Of a stretch of 32,510 bases of DNA, positions 7,378-15,960 are shown in pieces. The position numbers and the translations under genes were made by a program. Position 1 is the first letter of the stretch, and each line of letters begins with the position of its first letter. The stretch comes from an archaeon (GTDB lineage: Archaea > Iainarchaeota > Iainarchaeia > Iainarchaeales > Iainarchaeaceae): positions 1 through 32,510 of the forward strand of contig SBBR01000106.1 of the NCBI GenBank assembly GCA_005239615.1. The letters are read 5' to 3'. The notes beneath the pieces are model-generated. The model saw only the letters and a program-made list of their open reading frames with translations, made no database searches and was not told the origin of the DNA.

Positions 7378-8283
7378 ATGAAGCCCGAAGAAAGGAAGCC
7401 TTTTTCCCCTGGCAATGAAGGGGACGATGAAGAAGGCCTTGTGAAGCAGGAAAATGAGGCGCCCTTTGACGGGTTCAGCGAGGAGCTGCTTGCCAGGCGC
7501 ATAGAGGACCAGCGCGACCGTCGCACCTTCCAGAAAGTGTTCGATGCCCAGACTCTTGATGCTGTGCAGGCACTCGCACAGAAAGGGCTCTTTGATGTCC
7601 TGGAACACATCATCAGCACGGGTAAGGAAGCACATGTTTTTGTTGCGCGCGACACAAATGGGAACAAGCGCGCGGTGAAAATATTCAAGAAAGAGACCTC
7701 CGATTTCAGGCGCATGAACGATTATATCGCAGGCGACATCCGTTTCAAGGGTCTCCCGCATGACAGGCGCTCGCTCGTTCTTGCATGGACGCGCAAAGAG
7801 TACAAAAACCTGCTGATTGCAAGCAAGGCAAGGCTTGCCGTGCCGCTACCGCTCGGCTTCAGGGAGAACGTTCTTGTGATGGAATTTATCGGGACCGGGC
7901 AGGAAGGCAGTCCGCGGCTAAAGGACATAAAGCCCTCCAAAAAGGAGCTCGAATCCTACCGTAGCCAAATCACGAATTTCATGGCTGGGCTCTACCTCGC
8001 AGGCTTAGTGCACGCCGACCTTTCTGAGTACAACATACTTGTCGAGCTCGGACCCGGGCGGCCCGTGGGAAAATCAACGGGTTGCGCAAAGGGGAAGAGA
8101 ATAGTTATGATTGATTTTGCGCAGGGGTTACTGACAAGGCACCCGAACGCACGCGACTTTTACGAGCGGGACGTGCGCAACGTGGCCAATTACTTCACAA
8201 AGGCCGGGCTCCCCACAAGCTATGAGGAAATGTACACGATGGTGAAGGAGCGCAAGGAAGAGCTTACGAAAGGAAAACGCTAA
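7378..8283 (+). CDS. RIO1 family atypical serine kinase/ATPase
   Basis: A 301-residue RIO kinase acting in late 30S subunit maturation. The ATP-binding loop is 'STGKEAHVFVA' (80-90), the catalytic lysine is K101 in 'RAVKIFKK', the catalytic loop is 'HADLSEYNIL' with D214 and N219, and the metal-binding aspartate is D246 in 'MIDFAQG'. The SEYN spacing and the STGKEA loop favour Rio1 over Rio2. An acidic N-terminal tail of about 40 residues is present. A TATA-like 'gttaaatcc' about 26 bases upstream supports ATG 7378. The KH-domain Dim2 homologue, a functional partner in ribosome assembly, follows 18 bases later. Confidence 0.96.
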   Translation: MKPEERKPFSPGNEGDDEEGLVKQENEAPFDGFSEELLARRIEDQRDRRTFQKVFDAQTLDAVQALAQKGLFDVLEHIISTGKEAHVFVARDTNGNKRAVKIFKKETSDFRRMNDYIAGDIRFKGLPHDRRSLVLAWTRKEYKNLLIASKARLAVPLPLGFRENVLVMEFIGTGQEGSPRLKDIKPSKKELESYRSQITNFMAGLYLAGLVHADLSEYNILVELGPGRPVGKSTGCAKGKRIVMIDFAQGLLTRHPNARDFYERDVRNVANYFTKAGLPTSYEEMYTMVKERKEELTKGKR

Positions 8284-8301
8284 AAGCGGTGTGGGTCATT
8301 T

Positions 8302-8853
8302 ATGGCTAGTATGAATGTGATGGAACAATCGGAAGTCGTGATGATTCCACATGACCGCATAGGGGTGATCATCGGTAGGCACGGCGAGACCAAGCAGTGG
8401 ATAGAGAAGTTCACGGAAACAGAAATAACAATTGACAGCTCTGAAGGAGAGGTCGAAATCGCGGCAAAAGGCGACCCTCTCAAGTACTGGAAGGCCATCA
8501 AGATAGTAAAGGGTATTGGGCGGGGCTTTTCGCCGGAGCACGCGCTACGCTTGCTTTCTGATGAAATAGTTTTTGAGCTCATAGAGATACCGGAGTTCAC
8601 TGGCAAGAACGAGAGCGCAATGAAGGCGAAGCGCGGGCGTGTCATAGGCGAGCACGGCGCCGCGAGGGAGAGGATTGAGCGCGACACCGGCGCGAACATC
8701 TCGGTTTACGGCAAGACCGTGGGAATCATAGGCACACAGGATGAAGTGGACAAGGCATCGAAGGCAGTTAGGAAGCTTCTCTTGGGCGCGGGGCACGAAG
8801 GAGTCTTCCACTCTCTAGAGAGAAGGGCGAGCCAGGAAAGGTTTGAGCTTTGA
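8302..8853 (+). CDS. Dim2/Pno1-like KH-domain ribosome assembly protein
   Basis: A 183-residue protein with two KH domains. The first has 'GVIIGRHGETKQWIEK' (GxxG loop GRHG) and the second has 'GRVIGEHGAARERIERDTG' (GEHG) followed by 'ISVYGKTVGIIG'. Archaeal Dim2 binds the 3' end of 16S rRNA and works with aIF2 alpha, Nob1 and Rio1. The 'KGIGRGFSPEHALRLL' helix between the KH domains is characteristic. It lies 18 bases after rio1 and is probably cotranscribed. Length and domain order match the family. Confidence 0.93.
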   Translation: MASMNVMEQSEVVMIPHDRIGVIIGRHGETKQWIEKFTETEITIDSSEGEVEIAAKGDPLKYWKAIKIVKGIGRGFSPEHALRLLSDEIVFELIEIPEFTGKNESAMKAKRGRVIGEHGAARERIERDTGANISVYGKTVGIIGTQDEVDKASKAVRKLLLGAGHEGVFHSLERRASQERFEL

Positions 8854-8876
8854 GATGGCAGTTGTTGGGTATATTT

Positions 8877-9121
8877 TTACTCGCTTTTTTGTTCCAGAAG
8901 TTTTGCGAGTTCTTCTGTTGTCATTCCGGCTTGCCTAACGATTGACTTGAATACAAAGGGATTTATGTCCTTGTTACTGTGAACTAGAACAGTTACATGA
9001 AGTATCTATTCTTCTGTGGGTTTTGTCATGTGCACATGGCTGCCTTTTTTCGAACCATGACAAAGCCATTTTTTCCAAGAGCCTTGATTATTTCTTTTCT
9101 GGACTTTAACGACATTTTCAT
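8877..9121 (-). pseudogene. Decayed HicA (YcfA) mRNA interferase toxin
   Basis: On the minus strand the frame from ATG 9121 reads 'MKMSLKSRKEIIKALGKNG' and continues 'FVMVRKK', then shifts at a run of six A. In the shifted frame it continues with 'GSHVHMTKPTEE', an in-frame TAG, then 'VTVLVHSNKDINPFVFK' and 'SIVRQAGMTTEELAKLL' to a TAA at 8877. Together these are a nearly complete HicA double-stranded-RNA-binding-fold toxin including the catalytic GSH histidine. One frameshift and one stop make it a pseudogene unless the read is wrong. No HicB partner is visible. It sits between dim2 and topo VI B, which are frequently adjacent in archaea. Confidence 0.85.
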
Positions 9122-9411
9122 CTAGACACCTTTTTATATATCCATGTTCCGTCCTGCAACAGGCATTAGAACTCCACATTGAATGCTTATCCGCAGCTGT
9201 AATTGATGAACTAAAAAAGAGGCGACTCCATAAAATAATGACAAATGTGGAAGTCGCTCTAGCGTAAAGAGCCAGATATTGGATTCAAACTCTTTAAGAA
9301 TTTCAGTTGTATGACAATTTCTTCCTCAAATAGGCATGGTAATTCTGGCAAAAAAAACCAGCGGTAGGTGCTGACGGGTTTAAAAATTATTCCAATTTTT
9401 TGGTGAATGAG
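9122..9411. other. Intergenic region before topo VI B
   Basis: About 290 bases without a recognisable gene. It contains an AT-rich 'tttttatatatcc' at 9131-9143, a plausible minus-strand promoter of the dead hicA. A TATA-like 'tttaaaaatt' at 9379-9388, about 29 bases before the ATG at 9412, suits topo VI B. An imperfect stem (gaggcgact / aagtcgctc, 9221-9260) is also present, with no assigned role. Confidence 0.5.
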
Positions 9412-11187
9412 ATGACAAAAGAGGCAAAGGAAAACGAAGAAGCCGTGCAGGCGTCTACAGAGGGCAAGGCGGAGAAGGGTCTCACCGCGGAGGAAATCGC
9501 GAAGGAGTTCAAGGAGCACTCGGTCGCGGAGTTCTTCAAGAAGAACATGCAGATGCTTGGCCTAACTGGCAAAATCAAGACCCTTACGACCATTGTGCAC
9601 GAGTATACCACCAATTCACTTGACGCCTGCGAGGAAGCAAAGATTCTGCCGGACATCGAAATCCAGATTAAGGAACTTGGAGAAGAGTACTACGAAGTCA
9701 CGGCGAAGGACAACGGCCCGGGCCTCACAAAAGAAACTGTAGGGAAAGCGCTCGGAAAAATCTTGGCCGGAACGAAGTTCCACAGGATGGTACAGATGCG
9801 TGGGCAACAAGGTATCGGCGCTTCTGGGGTCACCATGCTCTCCCAAATCACAACCGGAAAGGTAGTGCAGGTCATTACTGGCACGGGAAAGGGAAAACCA
9901 ATTAGCCTTGACATTACAATAGACCCGAAGAACAACGAACCGAAGATCGCGAACCTTACAGAGGTGAACAAGGACTTCAAGGGCACGATGATAAGGGCGA
10001 AATTCAAGGGTGTTAAGTACGTTAACTCCGAGCAGGCGCCCCTCGAATACCTTAGGAGGACGGCAATCGCGAACCCGCACGCGCAGATAACGCTGATAGA
10101 ACCATCCGGCGAGAAAATAGTGTTCAAGCGCACGCACAGGGACATTCCAGCGCGGCCCATGGAGATGAAGCCCCACCCGAAGGGAGTGAAGGTGGACGAG
10201 ATGGTAACACTAGCAAAGTACTCCAGCGAAAGGAAGGTCTCGAGCTTCCTGAAAGGCAACTTCGACAGGCTCGGCGACAAGGCGATAGAGGAACTCGTGA
10301 AGGCAGTACACTTCGACCTGAACAAGGACCCAAAGCACCTTTCTTGGGAGGAAGCGGAGGAAGTGGTGAACCAGTTCAGAAAAATGGATTTTATAGCGCC
10401 GCGCACGGACGGCCTCATACCAATAGGAGAGGCGCAGATAAGGAAGAGCCTTGAGAGTATAGTGAAGCCGGAGTTCATTTCAGTGGTCACGAGGAAGCCC
10501 TCGGTGTACAGCGGCGGCTTCCCCTTTCAGATAGAGGCTGGCATTGCCTACGGCGGGGAAGCCGGCAGAATGGGTGAGACGAACGAGGAGGGCCAGCAGC
10601 TGAGGAAAATAGAGATAATGAGGTTCGCGAACAGGGCCCCGTTGCTCTTCGACACAGGAGGTTGTGCAATCACGAAGGCCGTGCAGAGCATAGACTGGAA
10701 GAGGTACGGCATGAAGGATTACGAGAACGCGCCCCTCACTATCTTCGTGAACCTTATCTCCGTGCACATACCATACACCAGCGCCGGCAAGCAGGCGATA
10801 AGTGATGAGGAGGAAATAATGGAGGAGCTTCGCCTCGCGATGATGGACACAGGAAGGAAGATTTACACGTTTATAGGCCACCAGAGGAGGCAGGCGGAGA
10901 AGGAAGCGAAGAGGCGCATGTACTATAAGTACGCAACCGAAGTCGCGATTGCCGTTGCCGAGTTGACGCACAGGAATAAGAAGGAAATCGAGGAGGAGCT
11001 CCACGCGCTGGTCCTCAAGCACCTCAAGATGGAGGAACAGAAGGAGAAGCAGGCAGAACCCAAAGGCGAGATGAGTGAAGAGGAAATTGAAAAGGAGTAC
11101 GAGAAGCGTATGGAAAGGGAAAAAAAAGAAAAGGAAAAGAAGGGAAAGAAAGGTAAGAAGGCCGCGGTGGGGGCGGAAGAGGAGTGA
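9412..11187 (+). CDS. top6B: DNA topoisomerase VI subunit B
   Basis: A 591-residue type IIB topoisomerase ATPase subunit. The GHKL ATPase domain shows the N-box 'EYTTNSLDACEE' (E64, N68, D71), G1 box 'KDNGPGLT' (99-106) and G2 box 'GQQGIGASG' (131-139). The H2TH and transducer domains follow, with 'PYTSAGKQAI' in the transducer. The last about 50 residues are an extremely Lys/Glu-rich, low-complexity tail. With subunit A it relaxes and decatenates DNA by ATP-dependent double-strand passage. A TTG at 9400 and a GTG at 9403 are in frame, but the TATA spacing favours ATG 9412. Subunit A follows 32 bases later. Confidence 0.97.
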   Translation: MTKEAKENEEAVQASTEGKAEKGLTAEEIAKEFKEHSVAEFFKKNMQMLGLTGKIKTLTTIVHEYTTNSLDACEEAKILPDIEIQIKELGEEYYEVTAKDNGPGLTKETVGKALGKILAGTKFHRMVQMRGQQGIGASGVTMLSQITTGKVVQVITGTGKGKPISLDITIDPKNNEPKIANLTEVNKDFKGTMIRAKFKGVKYVNSEQAPLEYLRRTAIANPHAQITLIEPSGEKIVFKRTHRDIPARPMEMKPHPKGVKVDEMVTLAKYSSERKVSSFLKGNFDRLGDKAIEELVKAVHFDLNKDPKHLSWEEAEEVVNQFRKMDFIAPRTDGLIPIGEAQIRKSLESIVKPEFISVVTRKPSVYSGGFPFQIEAGIAYGGEAGRMGETNEEGQQLRKIEIMRFANRAPLLFDTGGCAITKAVQSIDWKRYGMKDYENAPLTIFVNLISVHIPYTSAGKQAISDEEEIMEELRLAMMDTGRKIYTFIGHQRRQAEKEAKRRMYYKYATEVAIAVAELTHRNKKEIEEELHALVLKHLKMEEQKEKQAEPKGEMSEEEIEKEYEKRMEREKKEKEKKGKKGKKAAVGAEEE

Positions 11188-11219
11188 GCTAGGCACAGGC
11201 ATTCAGGAGTTTGGTTTTT

Positions 11220-12332
11220 ATGGCTAAGGAAGGAAAGCACTACGCAAAGGACTCGGAAGTCGTCGAGAAGCTTGAGAACATAGGGAAAGAAATACTCAAG
11301 CAGATAGAATCCCAAAAGAACCCGAGTTACAACATACCCATCCGGACGCTCGGGAACATCTTCTTTGACCAGAAAAGCGGGACGATAAAACTCGGGGACA
11401 AGACATCTGACAGGCAGTTCCTGAACGTCGCACACAGCAGGAAGTTTATGCAGACGGTGCTCGTCGCCGCCGAAATCCGTAAGGTAATAGAGCAGAAGGC
11501 CACAGTGAGCATCCGTGACCTCTACTACGCGCTCAAGCACACAATCGAGGGAACGCAGGAGAACACTTTCGAAGAGCAAAGTGAATCAGATCCTGTGATC
11601 GAGGACATTGAGGCAAGCCTCGACCTTCTTAGGGAGGAGCTGCACCTCGCAGCATCAGCCAAGGGCATAATTGCGGGCGATGTCCAGTTACGCGACGGCA
11701 GCGACAGCATTGACCTCACCAAAATGGGCTCGGGAGGCTGGAGCGTGCCCTCAAATGTGGAACCGGAGAATATAGAGTTCAAGAAGGTGAATGCCGAGTA
11801 CGTGCTATTCATAGAGAAGGATGCAGTGTGGAGAAGGTTCAACGAGGACCAGTACTGGAAGAAGCACAAGTGCATTATCCTCACTGGCAGGGGCCAGCCT
11901 GGGAGGGGAGAAAGGAGGCTTGCTCAGAGGTTCAACAAGGAATACGACCTGCCACTGTATGTGCTCACAGATGCAGACCCATGGGGGATGTACATTTACT
12001 CTGTCATAAAACAGGGCTCAATTTCGCTCTCCTACTCGGAAGAAAAGCTGGCGACCCCAAAGGCGAAGTTCCTCGGCCTCACTACATTGGATGTGGAGAA
12101 GTTCAAGATTCCGAAGGAAGTCACGATAAAGCTCAACGCGCTTGATGTGAAGAGGCTCAAGGAGATGGAAAGCTACGAGTGGTTCCAGAAGAAGGAATGG
12201 AAGCACGAGTTCAGCAACATGAAGGAGAAGGCTGTGAAGCTTGAGCTAGAAGCGCTGAGCAAGAAGGGCATAAGGTTCATCACCGAGGAGTATGTCCCCC
12301 AGAAGATAAAGAACGAGGAATTTTTACCGTAA
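11220..12332 (+). CDS. top6A: DNA topoisomerase VI subunit A (Spo11-like)
   Basis: A 370-residue catalytic subunit that cuts DNA through a tyrosyl linkage. The winged-helix CAP domain has 'SIRDLYYALKHT' with the active tyrosine, probably Y103. The Toprim domain has E199 in 'VLFIEKDAV' and 'DADPWG' with D251/D253 for metal binding, plus 'TGRGQPGRGERRLAQRF'. The start is ATG 11220 preceded by 'caggag', a plausible ribosome binding site; an in-frame TTG at 11211 is less likely. Directly downstream of subunit B, it forms a two-gene unit with it. Confidence 0.97.
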   Translation: MAKEGKHYAKDSEVVEKLENIGKEILKQIESQKNPSYNIPIRTLGNIFFDQKSGTIKLGDKTSDRQFLNVAHSRKFMQTVLVAAEIRKVIEQKATVSIRDLYYALKHTIEGTQENTFEEQSESDPVIEDIEASLDLLREELHLAASAKGIIAGDVQLRDGSDSIDLTKMGSGGWSVPSNVEPENIEFKKVNAEYVLFIEKDAVWRRFNEDQYWKKHKCIILTGRGQPGRGERRLAQRFNKEYDLPLYVLTDADPWGMYIYSVIKQGSISLSYSEEKLATPKAKFLGLTTLDVEKFKIPKEVTIKLNALDVKRLKEMESYEWFQKKEWKHEFSNMKEKAVKLELEALSKKGIRFITEEYVPQKIKNEEFLP

Positions 12333-12424
12333 ACATGCCGAAACCCATAACGGCAAATCACCTATACACTTATGTTTGGCTGACATAGGCAAACCCATAA
12401 AAGCGAAACCGGCGCAATATTGTA

Positions 12425-13036
12425 ATGCCCGGAACCATGCGGAAGTTCTTCGAGAAGCCAGTGCACCTAATCATATTCCTCCCGTTGCTTATCCTCGTTG
12501 CCTTTGTCGCGGTTAATTACTTCACATTCCCGAAGGTTGCCATGGAAACAGGCACCGCTGACGGAAAACCTCCTGTCGCATCCGGGGGCATTGAGGGAAG
12601 CGGCCCTCCAGCACAGGAGCAGAAGCCATTGTGCCCCGCGGGCTTCGAGTGCTGCGCGGAAGGGCAGTACATGGAAAGGCCATGCATTGGGGGCCAACAG
12701 TGCCTAGGGAATAGGTGCGAGAAAGCGGAATGCCCTTTCGAGTGCTGCGACGACGAGAGTTCACGCGCTGAATACGACGTGAAGGCATGCGACGGCAACC
12801 TCCTGTGTGACAACAACAAATGCGTAAAGAGACCATGCTGGAAGGAATGCTGCGCAGGCGACCCCGAGTACGAAACGCTTGCGTGCCCTGAGCCCTTGGA
12901 GTGCATAAGCAACAAGTGCGAGAAGCCTGCCTGCCCGGACAAGTACCAGTGCTGCCCGGCAGACGACAGCGCTTACAGGCCAAAGAGTTGCCCAGGCAGG
13001 GGGGTGTGCAAGTTCAGAGTGTGCAGGTCAGGCTGA
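12425..13036 (+). CDS. Membrane-anchored protein with four six-cysteine repeats
   Basis: A 203-residue protein of no family known to me. An N-terminal hydrophobic segment (about 14-31) follows 'RKFFEK', giving a signal anchor; a Gly/Pro-rich linker (about 40-68) comes next. The rest holds 24 cysteines in four units: 70/76/77/87/93/98, 103/107/108/122/128/133, 138/142/143/154/160/165 and 170/176/177/189/195/200. The consensus is C-x(3-5)-CC-x(9-13)-C-x5-C-x4-C. Three disulfides per unit outside the cell are likely. A TATA-like 'cccataaaag' about 30 bases upstream supports ATG 12425. Role unknown; adhesion, cell contact or protease inhibition are guesses. Confidence 0.85.
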   Translation: MPGTMRKFFEKPVHLIIFLPLLILVAFVAVNYFTFPKVAMETGTADGKPPVASGGIEGSGPPAQEQKPLCPAGFECCAEGQYMERPCIGGQQCLGNRCEKAECPFECCDDESSRAEYDVKACDGNLLCDNNKCVKRPCWKECCAGDPEYETLACPEPLECISNKCEKPACPDKYQCCPADDSAYRPKSCPGRGVCKFRVCRSG

Positions 13037-13166
13037 GCTCATGAGCCCCGGCCACAAAATCACTATGGACCGAAACTAGGGCGTATGCCCATTCGCTGCT
13101 TTGGGCCAGCTGAAGCCGTGGTTTTGGTTTCGAAAGCTTAATAACCTAGAGGAATGTTCATTGATT

Positions 13167-14555
13167 ATGCGTGGCGTGAAAAGCATCGAGTGTTTTTTCA
13201 GCCCCAGGAGCATAGCAGTAATTGGGGCATCCGACAGGAAGAACACAGTAGGTTACACTATTTTCCGCAACCTGCTGGGGGCCGGCAAGAAAGTCTTTCC
13301 CGTGAACCCAAACCACCCAATTATACAGGGGAAAAAATCGTTTAGTTCTGTCAAGCATATTGACCGGGAAATAGACCTGGCTGTAATAGCAGTGCCGGCA
13401 AGGAGCGTGCCACAAGCCCTCAAGGAATGCATGGAAACCGGCGCTAAGGCGGCAATAATCATAAGCGCAGGGTTTTCAGAGACTGGCGAAAAGGAGCTGA
13501 CCGGACAAATAGCAGGTCTCATCAAAAAGTTCCCGGCAACGCGCGTCATGGGCCCGAATTGCGTAGGGATTTTGGACACTTACTCAGGGGTGGACACGAC
13601 CTTTTTCGAGAAGTCCAGGATGGAAACTCCAAAGAAGGGCGGTCTCGCGTTCATCTCGCAGTCTGGCGCGCTCGGCTCCATGATACTAGACTGGGTCGCG
13701 ACACAGGAGTTCGGGATAAGCAAGTTCGCATCCTACGGCAACGCCATGGACATTGACGAGGCCGACCTGCTGGAGTTCCTCGGCGCTGACAGCAGGACAA
13801 AAGTCATCACCATCTATCTAGAGGGAGCAAAGAACGGGAGGAAGTTTTACAGCGTCGCGGCCAGGGTCTCTCGAAGAAAGCCGATTGTCGTCCTCAAGGG
13901 CGGGAGGAGCGAGGAAACGAGAAAAGCCACTGCCTCGCACACCGGCTCCCTCGCAGGCTCTTCGAGCGTATACAACTCGGTTTTCAGGCAGGCAAGCATA
14001 ATACAGGCGGAAGACCTCCTCGACCTCTTCAGCATCGCTAAAATGCTGCAGGAAGAGCCCCTCCCTAAAGGGAACAGGGTGCAGGTGATTACCAACGGAG
14101 GAGGGTTCGGAATAGTGATGGCTGACCAGCTCCTGATGAACGGGTTGCGCCTTGCAAAACTATCCAAAGCCACCGTGATGCACCTTAGAAAGGAAATGCC
14201 GATGGCGACATTATCCAACCCAATTGACCTCATTGGCGATGCGGACGCGCAGCGCTATAGGAAGGCCATCGAGGCGTGCCTCGCGGACAGTAACGTTGAC
14301 ATTGTAGTGGTGCTGGTGCTCTTCAACCTCCCAACTCTAGAGGCGAAAAAGCTTAGCATACTCAGGAAGGCGAGGGGTAAAGCAAGGAAGCCCACCGTAG
14401 TAGTTTCAATCGGCAGCGGCTACACCCAGAAATACCTTGAAATGATAGAGCGAGCCGGGTTCACGACATTCAACTACCCAAGTGTGGCGGCCAAGGCGAT
14501 AAGTGGGATAGTTTCCTACGCTGAATACCTGAAGAAAACCGGAAAGCGGAAATAA
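13167..14555 (+). CDS. ADP-forming acetate/acyl-CoA ligase, alpha subunit
   Basis: A 462-residue protein matching the alpha subunit of NDP-forming acyl-CoA synthetases, which make ATP from acyl-CoA, ADP and phosphate. The CoA-binding Rossmann domain opens with 'FFSPRSIAVIGASDRKNTVGY', followed by the succinyl-CoA-ligase-like domain with 'GPNCVGI' and 'FISQSGALG'. The active phosphohistidine is H258 in 'ATASHTGSLAGS', and 'NPIDLIGDAD' marks the third domain. The open frame extends to 13101, but a TATA-like 'gcttaataac' at 13136-13145 and family alignment favour ATG 13167. The ATP-grasp beta subunit is not fused or adjacent, so it must be elsewhere if the enzyme works. Substrate range is unknown. 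Confidence 0.9.
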   Translation: MRGVKSIECFFSPRSIAVIGASDRKNTVGYTIFRNLLGAGKKVFPVNPNHPIIQGKKSFSSVKHIDREIDLAVIAVPARSVPQALKECMETGAKAAIIISAGFSETGEKELTGQIAGLIKKFPATRVMGPNCVGILDTYSGVDTTFFEKSRMETPKKGGLAFISQSGALGSMILDWVATQEFGISKFASYGNAMDIDEADLLEFLGADSRTKVITIYLEGAKNGRKFYSVAARVSRRKPIVVLKGGRSEETRKATASHTGSLAGSSSVYNSVFRQASIIQAEDLLDLFSIAKMLQEEPLPKGNRVQVITNGGGFGIVMADQLLMNGLRLAKLSKATVMHLRKEMPMATLSNPIDLIGDADAQRYRKAIEACLADSNVDIVVVLVLFNLPTLEAKKLSILRKARGKARKPTVVVSIGSGYTQKYLEMIERAGFTTFNYPSVAAKAISGIVSYAEYLKKTGKRK

Positions 14556-14637
14556 ATATTTAGAGATATTCTAACGCCGACACGAAAAAAACCAAAGCCA
14601 TGAACTACCGATATTTCTGCCGGAAAAAAAATCTTTT

Positions 14638-15960
14638 TCACTTGCCGCCACGCTGGGAAGTGAGGAGCTGCATTGCTTTGTCCACTTCCTCTTCCTCAAG
14701 GAGACCAAAGAGCTCCTTTGCTGGCGGCCACTCGCCGAAATCCGTTTCAGAGAGGTTTTTCTCCAACATTTCGAGACCCATCTGTGCCACTGAAAGGCGC
14801 AACTTCTGCATCTCGCGGAGGTCGGCAATTTTCCTCTTGAAATCAATGGCGGAAAAGTTCTTAGAAATCGAGAGTATTGCCCTACCAGAGAACTCCTCGA
14901 AGATTCCTGCAAGGTTGACATCGGAGGGGGAGATGCCCCTCTTGAGCGAGCCCTTCATGTTCACCCTTACAAGCGGCTTGAGAGGAGTTTCAGTTTGCAG
15001 GCATTGAGCAATCACAGCCCTGCACTCCCGAGTCGCGGTTTCGGAATCCGCTTCCCTCAGGGTCAGCTGGCGGTAGAACATCTTCCTCTGGCGCGGCAGT
15101 GGCATGAAAGAGAGCGCACCTGAGGTTGTGTCAAAGATGTGGATGCCCTTCGGGTACTCGCATTCGAGTTTCTTTATGGAGGTCGCTATAGTCGAGCCGG
15201 CAAGAAGGAAAATGGTTTTCACTGCCGGTTCTGCACCCTTTGGCGTGTCAGTGGCATGGACACCATGGATTTCACCATCTGAATGTCGGTGTTGGCCGAG
15301 CTCCTGCCTGTTCGCCCAGTGAAGGTGACCGTTGACAATCAAGCCAAAGCCTTTTGGCAGGTCGTCGAGCGAAAGCGTGGCTACCATCTCGTCGTCAATT
15401 GCCATGAACTCTTTGAAGGACTGATGGAGAAGCATTATGTTGGCGGCCCCGGCAACTGGCTCGGATTTCCACTGCTGCATCACCGCAAGCGCCTTCTTCT
15501 CTGGCACTGCGCCAAGGCCATGCACAACCAGCTCTTCCTTCGCGTTTCCAATGCCCTTTTCCACTATTATCTCCGCAGCATGGAAATAAGTCACGAGGCC
15601 TGCAAGGTGCATGACGTCAAGCGCTGTCTTGGTCTCCTTTCCAAGGTATTCGTGATTGCCGTGTATTGCCAGTATTGGGACTCCAGAGTATGACAGGAAA
15701 GATTTTTCCCCTTCTTTTTTAAGCGAAAGCGAGACGCTGGAACTACCCTCCTTTGCCAAGGAAAATGCCCTTACTGCGTTGTAGAGTGTGTTGTGCGAGG
15801 GCACAGGAGCGTCAAACACGTCGCCACACAGCACCATTACGTCTGCACCTTCGTCGATGCATAGCCGTATGGCCTGGGCAAGGTTGTCGAAAGACTCCTG
15901 CGAGCGCTCGCCTTTCTCGTCGAAACCTAGGTGGGTGTCAGAAAAAATGCCGACCTTCAC
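14638..15960 (-). CDS. mre11: Mre11-family DNA double-strand break repair nuclease
   Basis: A 440-residue metallophosphoesterase nuclease. Metal ligands are visible as D8/H10 in 'FSDTHLGF', D47 in 'CGDVFDAPVPS', N102/H103 in 'IHGNHEY', H179 in 'LLHQS' and H212/H214 in 'NGHLHW'. The C-terminal part carries the capping region and a probable Rad50-binding helix. It would process DNA ends with Rad50 for homologous recombination. The ATG overlaps the stop of the upstream HAD gene (ATGA), so it is translated as part of that transcript. No rad50, herA or nurA lies next to it, unlike the usual archaeal operon. Confidence 0.93.
   Translation of the reverse strand: MKVGIFSDTHLGFDEKGERSQESFDNLAQAIRLCIDEGADVMVLCGDVFDAPVPSHNTLYNAVRAFSLAKEGSSSVSLSLKKEGEKSFLSYSGVPILAIHGNHEYLGKETKTALDVMHLAGLVTYFHAAEIIVEKGIGNAKEELVVHGLGAVPEKKALAVMQQWKSEPVAGAANIMLLHQSFKEFMAIDDEMVATLSLDDLPKGFGLIVNGHLHWANRQELGQHRHSDGEIHGVHATDTPKGAEPAVKTIFLLAGSTIATSIKKLECEYPKGIHIFDTTSGALSFMPLPRQRKMFYRQLTLREADSETATRECRAVIAQCLQTETPLKPLVRVNMKGSLKRGISPSDVNLAGIFEEFSGRAILSISKNFSAIDFKRKIADLREMQKLRLSVAQMGLEMLEKNLSETDFGEWPPAKELFGLLEEEEVDKAMQLLTSQRGGK

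Noticed and set aside
8877..9121. Pyrrolysine read-through of the TAG in the hicA remnant
   Set aside because: A separate frameshift upstream already breaks the gene, and nothing in the window suggests a pyrrolysine system.
9145..9267. A short plus-strand open stretch of about 40 codons ending 'TNVEVALA'
   Set aside because: No suitable start codon or ribosome site and no recognisable family; too short to support as a gene or remnant.
10480..11202. A 240-codon minus-strand frame opposite topo VI B
   Set aside because: The Leu/Phe-rich sequence is the complement of the Lys/Glu-rich tail of topo VI B.
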